Source: Chitinophaga nivalis (GTDB lineage Bacteria; Bacteroidota; Bacteroidia; Chitinophagales; Chitinophagaceae). Taken from it: a stretch of DNA of 64,000 nt. This document shows, piece after piece, positions 58,657 to 64,000 of this stretch. Every line of letters begins with the position of its first letter. Position 1 is the first letter of the stretch. The DNA lies in contig NZ_JAPDNR010000001.1 of NCBI RefSeq assembly GCF_025989125.1, forward strand, positions 1,904,301 to 1,968,300, written 5' to 3'. The translations under genes were made by a program, and so were the position numbers. Under the pieces are notes generated by a model. The model ran no database searches and was not told the origin of the DNA. It saw nothing but the letters and a program-made list of their open reading frames with translations.

Positions 58657-60228
58657 ATGGTTATCGAAATCAAAGTCCCTACGGTAGGAGAATCTATTAG
58701 CGAGGTAACAATTGCGAAGTGGTTGAAAAAAGACGGAGATTATGTGCAACAGGATGAAGTGCTGTGTGAAATGGAATCTGAGAAAGCTACTTTCGAACTG
58801 AATGCAGAAAAAGCAGGTATCCTGAAAATAGCCCCGGCCTCACAGGAAGGAGCTACTTTGAAAATCGGAGACGTAGCTTGTACAATTGATACCGATGCAG
58901 CTGCGCCGGCTTCTGCTGAAGCGCCCGCCGCACCGGCTGCCAACGCTGCTCCTGCTGCTGAACCTGCACCTGCCGCCGCACCGGCTGCACCTGCGGTGAA
59001 CAAAGGGACCATTGAAATGAAAGTACCTACAGTAGGAGAGTCGATCAGCGAAGTAACATTGGTGAAATGGATCCGGAAAGATGGTGATTACGTAGAAAGG
59101 GACGAAGTGGTATGTGAACTGGAATCAGAGAAAGCTACCTTCGAACTGAATGCGGAAGAAGCAGGCGCCCTGATCACTGTTGCCAAAGAAGGAGATACTT
59201 TAAAAATAGGCGATGTTGCCTGTAAAATAGATACCAGCGCTGCCCGCCCTGCAGGTAAAACTGCACCGGCTGCCGCTCCTGCTGCACAGCCTGCAGCAGC
59301 TGCACCACAACCGAAGCAAGCACCGGTAACCAGCATCCCGAACGATGTGAAAACAACGCCGGTAGCTGCTGCCGTGATTGCAGACAAACATGTGGATGCG
59401 ACCAGTATCAAAGGTTCCGGCGCCCACGGCAAAATCCTGAAAGATGATGTATATGCTGCCCTGCAAAATCCAGGTGTAGCTATCGGTCAGGAACTGTTCA
59501 CCCGTCAGGAACGCCGCGAAAAAATGAGCAACCTGCGTAAAACGGTGTCCCGTCGCCTGGTAGAAGCGAAGAATACGACCGCTATGCTGACTACCTTCAA
59601 TGAGGTAGACATGACCAACATCATGGCACTGCGCGCGAAATACAAAGAAGTATTCAAAAAACAACACGAGGTAAACCTGGGCTTCATGAGCTTCTTTACC
59701 AAAGCAGCTTGCTTTGCCTTACAGGAATTCCCGTCTGTGAATGCATACATCGATGGTGAAGAACTGGTATACCACGACTTCTGTGATATCTCCATCGCCG
59801 TATCTGCTCCGAAAGGATTGGTGGTACCGGTGATCCGTAATGCAGAAAGCCTGGATATGGCCGGTATTGAGAAAAAAGTAGTGGAACTGGCTACCAAAGC
59901 GCGCGACAACAAATTGACCGTGCCTGAAATGACCGGTGGTACCTTCACCATCACCAACGGTGGTGTGTTTGGTTCCTTAATGAGCACGCCTATCATCAAT
60001 ATTCCGCAGTCAGCTATCCTGGGTATGCACAAAATTCAGGAGCGTCCGATGGCTATCGACGGACAGGTAGTGATCCGTCCGATGATGTACCTGGCGCTGA
60101 GTTACGACCACCGTATCATCGATGGCCGTGAATCAGTAAGCTTCCTGGTAAGGGTAAAAGAAATGCTGGAAAATCCTGAGCAGTTACTGTTCGGTAAAGA
60201 TCCGCTGAAAGCATTGCTGAAACTCTAA
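58657..60228 (+). CDS. sucB: Dihydrolipoyllysine succinyltransferase (E2 of OGDH) with two lipoyl domains
   Basis: 523 residues, longer than the usual E2o of about 400. Two similar lipoyl domains lie at about 1-75 (lipoyl Lys43 in MESEKATFEL) and 115-190 (Lys157 in LESEKATFEL), joined by Ala/Pro-rich linkers. A peripheral-subunit-binding domain follows (about 233-268, VAAAVIADKHVDATSIKGSGAHGKILKDDV), then the acyltransferase domain with catalytic HRIIDGRE near 490. The two lipoyl domains are clearly a duplication: KVPTVGESISEVT occurs in both. It forms the core of the complex with sucA's product. Confidence 0.95.
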   Translation: MVIEIKVPTVGESISEVTIAKWLKKDGDYVQQDEVLCEMESEKATFELNAEKAGILKIAPASQEGATLKIGDVACTIDTDAAAPASAEAPAAPAANAAPAAEPAPAAAPAAPAVNKGTIEMKVPTVGESISEVTLVKWIRKDGDYVERDEVVCELESEKATFELNAEEAGALITVAKEGDTLKIGDVACKIDTSAARPAGKTAPAAAPAAQPAAAAPQPKQAPVTSIPNDVKTTPVAAAVIADKHVDATSIKGSGAHGKILKDDVYAALQNPGVAIGQELFTRQERREKMSNLRKTVSRRLVEAKNTTAMLTTFNEVDMTNIMALRAKYKEVFKKQHEVNLGFMSFFTKAACFALQEFPSVNAYIDGEELVYHDFCDISIAVSAPKGLVVPVIRNAESLDMAGIEKKVVELATKARDNKLTVPEMTGGTFTITNGGVFGSLMSTPIINIPQSAILGMHKIQERPMAIDGQVVIRPMMYLALSYDHRIIDGRESVSFLVRVKEMLENPEQLLFGKDPLKALLKL

Positions 60229-60260
60229 TCGTTTATAACAACAGTTATTTACTATAACAG

Positions 60261-60290
60261 GCCCCGCATTCAATGAATGCGGGGCTTTTT
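60261..60290 (+). terminator. Terminator after sucB
   Basis: GCCCCGCATTC (60261-60271) is complementary to GAATGCGGGGC (60275-60285), followed by five T. Confidence 0.87.
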
Positions 60291-60301
60291 GCTCTATACC
60301 A

Positions 60302-61129
60302 TCAATAGGTAAAGGTTTTATACAATTTAGGCGTACCGTTGACCAGCTCATAGGCTTTTATTACTCTGCCCCACTGATCTTTTTCATACGAATAGTTGGT
60401 GACTGTCACATCAGGCCTTGAAAGCCGCTGCCGGCTGACCGACAGAGGTAGATGTTTATTGGCGTCTCCTGGTTGCAGATCACTGAGAATATTTATGCCG
60501 TTGGTCCGGTATTCAAAGAAACGGGCATCCCGGAAGATGCGGTAGTCGGGGTTTACAATGGCAGACCGGGTATAGGTGTACTTTGTTTCATCCGGCCAGT
60601 CTTGATAAGATCCCACAATGATACTGTCTGCATCGTCGCGGTGTTGCGGATTCAGATAGTAGCTGCAGTCCTGATAGAATGGCGTATGACTGGTGGAGAA
60701 GATATCTGCCAGCCGGTCCCGCCTGTACTCCCGGTAGTAGAAAGTGTTATTACTGACTGTAACAGGAAAAAGTTCACTGGAGAAGTAACGCAGGGTATCC
60801 TGCCAGTAGGTGTACGAGACATATGCAGGACCTGGGTGCACATCTACCGTCAGCCATTGCAGGAAATTTTTGGCATCATAATTCATGGTCATCGTACGCC
60901 AAAACCCATGTACGCCATCGTTGAAGCCGATTTCTATCAGGGTGTCTACCAGGTGCTGCTGATTATAGGTGTAGTGTCGTTCCCGGATTATTTTCCCTGA
61001 CTGGAGATCATAGGTTGTTACCTTTTTCACCAGTCCGTTGATAGGCGGGAAGCCGGGGTGTTTGACGCAGCCGTATAATAGCAGGAATGAGAGTGCCGTT
61101 AACAGCACTGTACGCAAGTGCGTTTTCAT
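60302..61129 (-). CDS. Lipoprotein of unknown function
   Basis: 275 residues with lipobox LLYGC (signal 1-20). The mature part is rich in Tyr, Asp and Arg, with repeated short strands such as KKVTTYDLQSGKIIRERHYTYNQQHLVDTLI and YRIFRDARFFEYRTNG, then VTNYSYEKDQWGRVIKAYELVNG. The pattern resembles YD-like beta strands, as in DUF4595-type Bacteroidota lipoproteins, but I cannot assign the family with confidence. No catalytic residues stand out. It is divergent from the RsmB-like gene and convergent with sucB. Confidence 0.65.
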   Translation of the reverse strand: MKTHLRTVLLTALSFLLLYGCVKHPGFPPINGLVKKVTTYDLQSGKIIRERHYTYNQQHLVDTLIEIGFNDGVHGFWRTMTMNYDAKNFLQWLTVDVHPGPAYVSYTYWQDTLRYFSSELFPVTVSNNTFYYREYRRDRLADIFSTSHTPFYQDCSYYLNPQHRDDADSIIVGSYQDWPDETKYTYTRSAIVNPDYRIFRDARFFEYRTNGINILSDLQPGDANKHLPLSVSRQRLSRPDVTVTNYSYEKDQWGRVIKAYELVNGTPKLYKTFTY

Positions 61130-61212
61130 ATTGGTATAGTTTAGGGTGGATAAATAAAACGATGTGAATATAGCAGGAGGTACTGTAATGCGGCGACATC
61201 AATATTAGCGCG

Positions 61213-61220
61213 TATCTTTG
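61213..61220 (+). promoter_or_regulatory. Bacteroidota -7 element (TATCTTTG), probably leaderless
   Basis: An exact TAnnTTTG match ending 3 nt before the ATG at 61224. A transcript starting about 4 nt beyond the box begins at the start codon. Confidence 0.55.
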
Positions 61221-61223
61221 CGT

Positions 61224-62381
61224 ATGACCCGTTGGGAAAATTACTTAGCATCTGCAGCAAAAATTATTGATACCTATAGTGGCAGCCTGCCACTGCATCA
61301 TTTCCTGAAAGCTTTTTTTAAGGAACATCCCTATATGGGAAGCCGCGACCGGCGCTGGATTTCGCAGCTGGTGTATCACTATTTCCGGTTAGGACACTGG
61401 GAACGGGGATTGCCTGTACAGGAGCGATTGTTGGCCGGCGCCTTCCTGTGTGAAAGTGTACCCAATGATTTGCTGGCCGCACTCAAGCCGGATTGGAATG
61501 AGCAGGTGCAAGCACCATTAGCAGATAAATTATTGCTGATGGGAATTACCCTGGCACCGCAAAGTATTTTTCCTTTCCTGTCTGATTTATCTGCTGGTAT
61601 AGATACTAACGCTTATGCATATACGCTATTGAAGCAGCCACGTTTATTCATTCGGGTTAGAAATAATAAACTGGATAAGGTATTGCAGTTGCTGGAAAAA
61701 GCAGGCGTTGCCGGAGAGGTCTTCGCCAACAAAACAACGGTAGCATTACCGAATGGCACCAAGATAGAAACCATTGTGCCGGAGAAAAGCTGGTACGAAG
61801 TACAGGATGCTTCCAGTCAGCAAACCGGTACGTTGTTTATGCCCGGTAAACAAACGCAGTGGTGGGACTGCTGCGCAGCCAGCGGAGGTAAATCTATTCT
61901 GCTGAAAGATCAGCAGCCGGATGTACAGTTGCTGGTAACAGATGTACGCCGGTCTATACTGGAGAATCTGCAGCAACGCTTTAGTGCAGCAGGTGTCCGG
62001 CATTATGAGGCCCGCGTGGCAGATCTTACAGCGCCCAACTTTGCGGCTTCCATGAACAACCGCCAGTTTGATGGTGTTATCCTCGATGCACCGTGCAGTG
62101 GTTCCGGTACCTGGGGCCGTACACCAGAAAGCCTGGCTTTCTTTAAGCGGGAAGAAATTGATAAATACCAGTCGCTGCAAAAACGTATAGCCCATAACGT
62201 TATTCCTTTTGTGAAGAAAGGAGGTGCGTTGATTTATATTACCTGTTCTGTTTTCAAGCAGGAGAATGAGGAAGTGGTACAATATATTGAGGATAACAGT
62301 GATTTAAGGCGACAGGAAGGCGGTGTGATTGCGGGGTACGATAAGGGAGCGGATACGATGTATGCAGTAAGGCTTTCTTAA
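61224..62381 (+). CDS. RsmB/NOP-family RNA cytosine-C5 methyltransferase
   Basis: 385 residues from the ATG at 61224. A TTG at 61218 is in frame but lies within the -7 box. The N-terminal helical part (about 1-120) resembles the RNA-binding domain of RsmB-type enzymes. SAM motif I is WDCCAASGGKSILLK. The catalytic motifs of m5C enzymes are DAPCSGSGTWGRTPE (motif IV, Cys in PCS) and YITCSVFKQENEE (motif VI, Cys in TCS); both cysteines are present. Which rRNA or tRNA cytosine is modified cannot be read. It is followed by the repeat region and the ATPase pair. Confidence 0.88.
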   Translation: MTRWENYLASAAKIIDTYSGSLPLHHFLKAFFKEHPYMGSRDRRWISQLVYHYFRLGHWERGLPVQERLLAGAFLCESVPNDLLAALKPDWNEQVQAPLADKLLLMGITLAPQSIFPFLSDLSAGIDTNAYAYTLLKQPRLFIRVRNNKLDKVLQLLEKAGVAGEVFANKTTVALPNGTKIETIVPEKSWYEVQDASSQQTGTLFMPGKQTQWWDCCAASGGKSILLKDQQPDVQLLVTDVRRSILENLQQRFSAAGVRHYEARVADLTAPNFAASMNNRQFDGVILDAPCSGSGTWGRTPESLAFFKREEIDKYQSLQKRIAHNVIPFVKKGGALIYITCSVFKQENEEVVQYIEDNSDLRRQEGGVIAGYDKGADTMYAVRLS

Positions 62382-62395
62382 TCAGTTAGTTATAA

Positions 62396-62472
62396 TTTTG
62401 ACAATAGAAATTTTGTTAAATATTTTGACAATAGAATTTTTGTCATTTACTTTGACAAAAATTCTATTGTCA
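62396..62472 (+). promoter_or_regulatory. Direct and inverted repeats before the tandem ATPase genes
   Basis: A 21-nt unit beginning TTTTGACAATAGAA occurs at 62396-62416 and again at 62423-62443 (27-bp spacing, one base difference inside). The arm 62426-62445 (TGACAATAGAA...TTTTTGTCA) is an exact 20-bp complement of 62453-62472, with a 7-nt spacer, and its last base is the A of the start codon. As DNA it could bind a dimeric regulator; as RNA it would hide the start codon in a hairpin. TTTACTTTG in the spacer is a possible weak -7 element. Confidence 0.7.
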
Positions 62473-63650
62473 TGAAAAACCTCATTGGACTGCCTGCAAG
62501 GGGCGGCGATTTTTTTCAACGTAAAAGAGAAATAGAAAAAATCACCAGTTGTTTGTCTGGTGGTAACAATATCCAAATTACCGCCCCGCGGAGGGTTGGG
62601 AAAACCTCCATTTTATGGTATTTGCTGGATAATCGTATTGCCGGCCGGCATTATGTATATGTCGATACAGAGAGCGTGGCCGAAGAACCCCATTTCTATA
62701 GAAAAGTACTGGAAGCAGTTATTAACGACCCCCAGATTTCCCGGTCTGTTAAACTTAAAACCGGATTTCGGGAGAAAGCCAACCGTTTTTTCCAGCGTAT
62801 TAAAAGTATTTCAGTATTGGAAACCTCCCTGGAATTTAACCAGGAAACAACCATACGTGATTATTATGATGAGTTCCATGCCTTCTTATCGGGATATGCG
62901 ATTACAGAGGAAATAGAGTTGGTACTACTGATCGACGAATTTCCACAGACCATTGAAAATATGCGTAAGGTAAGCAGTGAACGGGCAGTGAACTTCCTGC
63001 AAAAGAAGCGGGCACTGAGAATAGATCCGGTTATTTCCCAAAAGATTCGTTTTATTTATACCGGCTCCATTGGTCTGAATCAGACTGTGGCTGCTATCGA
63101 CGCTACTGCAATGATCAATGATCTGGCTTCTATTGAGGTAGCACCTTTATCAGAAACCGAAGCTATTGAACTTTTCCGTACACTGCTGCATGCACACCAA
63201 CGTTCCATCAATTCCAGTGCAGAAGCGGCTTTTAAAACAGTATTGCAATGGTATATTCCTTTCCATATTCAATTATTGGTGCAGGAAATTATACAGTGTA
63301 CCAGCGACCATGCAGAAATCACAGACATAACTATTGAAAAGGCACTAACAGAGTTATTAACTCTGCGGCATAAGAATCATTTTCAACATTATCATTCCCG
63401 GTTGAAAACACATTTTAAGGATCAGGCGTTTAAGTATGCAGATGAGTTGCTAAAAAAACTGGCTGCCACAAATTCCTTAAATAAACAGGATGCTTTTGAA
63501 ATGGCGGTGAGGCATCAGCAGGAAGAGCATTATAAAATGATCATTGAAGACCTGATGCATGATGGTTACATTCATTTTAATACAACAACTAGAGTTTATC
63601 TCTTTAACTCACCTATCCTGAAAAGATGGTGGGAGTTATTTATTTGTTAG
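62472..63650 (+). CDS. P-loop ATPase (ATPase_2-like), first of a tandem pair
   Basis: 392 residues, cytosolic. Walker A is APRRVGKT (38-45), Walker B is VLLIDEFPQT (151-160), and IRFIYTGSIGL (192-201) is a sensor-like strand. These resemble the archaeal/bacterial ATPase_2 (STAND/AAA-like) group. The last 120 residues look like a winged-helix tail (HYKMIIEDLMHDGYIHFNTTTRVYLFNSPILKRWW). No nuclease, protease or membrane segment is seen. Its stop is 2 bp before the next ATG, so the two ATPases are translationally coupled. Function unknown; defence or mobile-element associations are possible. Confidence 0.82.
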   Translation: MKNLIGLPARGGDFFQRKREIEKITSCLSGGNNIQITAPRRVGKTSILWYLLDNRIAGRHYVYVDTESVAEEPHFYRKVLEAVINDPQISRSVKLKTGFREKANRFFQRIKSISVLETSLEFNQETTIRDYYDEFHAFLSGYAITEEIELVLLIDEFPQTIENMRKVSSERAVNFLQKKRALRIDPVISQKIRFIYTGSIGLNQTVAAIDATAMINDLASIEVAPLSETEAIELFRTLLHAHQRSINSSAEAAFKTVLQWYIPFHIQLLVQEIIQCTSDHAEITDITIEKALTELLTLRHKNHFQHYHSRLKTHFKDQAFKYADELLKKLAATNSLNKQDAFEMAVRHQQEEHYKMIIEDLMHDGYIHFNTTTRVYLFNSPILKRWWELFIC

Positions 63651-63652
63651 TT

Positions 63653-64000
63653 ATGAGCTTACTATTGTATAATCCAGACAGAAAAAACAAACATGATTTT
63701 ATTGCCGAATTTGTGATCCGTACGCGGATATTTGAGGAAATATTTGCCGATATCCGTTCCGGTAAAATGGCTACGCCGGAACAACATTACTTGTTACTGG
63801 GGCAACGGGGAGCTGGTAAAACAACCTTGTTGCTCCGGTTGAAATATGCGATAGAAGACGATGTTCAATTATCTCAGTGGTTAATACCGGTTATTTTCAG
63901 TGAAGAACAGCATAACATCGGAGAGCTGGGAAACCTATGGGAAAAGATCGCAGAATACCTGGAAGAAAACTGTGGATTTGAAGGGCTGGTCAGTGAAATG
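63653..64000 (+). CDS. Second tandem P-loop ATPase, 5' part
   Basis: An open frame of 116 codons from the ATG at 63653 to the right edge, beginning MSLLLYNPDRKNKHDF. Walker A is GQRGAGKTT at about residues 50-58. The stretch before it (FVIRTRIFEEIFADIRSGKM) is a helical N-terminus. It is similar in layout to the first ATPase but is not a close copy. The rest lies outside the window, so length, Walker B and any effector domain are unknown. Confidence 0.72.
   Translation, partial: MSLLLYNPDRKNKHDFIAEFVIRTRIFEEIFADIRSGKMATPEQHYLLLGQRGAGKTTLLLRLKYAIEDDVQLSQWLIPVIFSEEQHNIGELGNLWEKIAEYLEENCGFEGLVSEM

Noticed and set aside
62382..62471. Repeat region read as a terminator of the RsmB-like gene
   Set aside because: The 20-bp stem is not followed by a T-run and ends on the start codon of the next gene, so an operator or leader role fits better.

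Overview
This 64 kb window reads as a stretch of a Bacteroidota chromosome, most likely Chitinophagaceae and close to Chitinophaga. The evidence is type IX secretion (T9SS) sorting domains of types A and B, a PorP/SprF protein, PKD-repeat adhesins, a dialkylresorcinol/flexirubin-type biosynthetic operon, a head-GIN-domain lipoprotein, scarce Shine-Dalgarno sequences, and many exact matches to the Bacteroidota -7 promoter element TAnnTTTG. Species assignment is inference. Genes are densely packed on both strands. I saw no rRNA or tRNA gene, CRISPR array or intact insertion sequence.

Layout. 1-7.5 kb: the 3' end of a FAD-dependent oxidoreductase, a LOG-family protein, an O-methyltransferase with a glucosaminidase/LysM protein, hpt, a vWA protein and an RlmK-like methyltransferase. 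7.5-10.8 kb: grpE-dnaJ and an RlmI-like methyltransferase. 10.8-20.3 kb: a surface-protein block on the minus strand, with two giant PKD proteins carrying gliding-motility (type B) C-termini, a PorP/SprF partner, and a 117-residue protein that is almost only a type A sorting domain. 20.4-30.8 kb: a TPMT-like methyltransferase overlapping a rhodanese-thioredoxin fusion, an M32 carboxypeptidase, Nif3-like and zinc-ribbon proteins, a TPR protein, recN, fabI, a DUF2795 protein and lolD. 30.8-34.9 kb: a minus-strand operon of a ligase-associated helicase, the PdeM nuclease and a histone-deacetylase-family enzyme, with no ligase or exonuclease next to it. 34.9-43.8 kb: a purine permease, LD-carboxypeptidase, a beta-barrel protein, an Lrp/AsnC regulator divergent from a DHA2 exporter, a periplasmic-binding lipoprotein and guaA.

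44.9-53.5 kb is a biosynthetic operon: DarA-like and DarB-like enzymes, a small unknown protein, a BtrH-like protein, an ABC exporter pair, an acyl carrier protein, an active ketosynthase and a ketosynthase homologue lacking its catalytic residues. Together these could build, transfer and export a polyene or dialkylresorcinol product such as flexirubin. Ketoreductase, dehydratase, ammonia-lyase and thioesterase genes are absent here, so the pathway must be split between loci or completed by shared enzymes. 53.5-62.4 kb: an M14 peptidase, rpsT, sucA-sucB (the E2 has two lipoyl domains), a lipoprotein and an RsmB-like methyltransferase.

The right edge (62.4-64 kb) holds the least explained material. 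Two P-loop ATPase genes lie in tandem 2 bp apart, and the second is cut by the window edge. Ahead of them are a direct repeat and a perfect 20-bp inverted repeat that ends on the first base of the start codon. This looks like a compact, self-regulated unit of unknown function.
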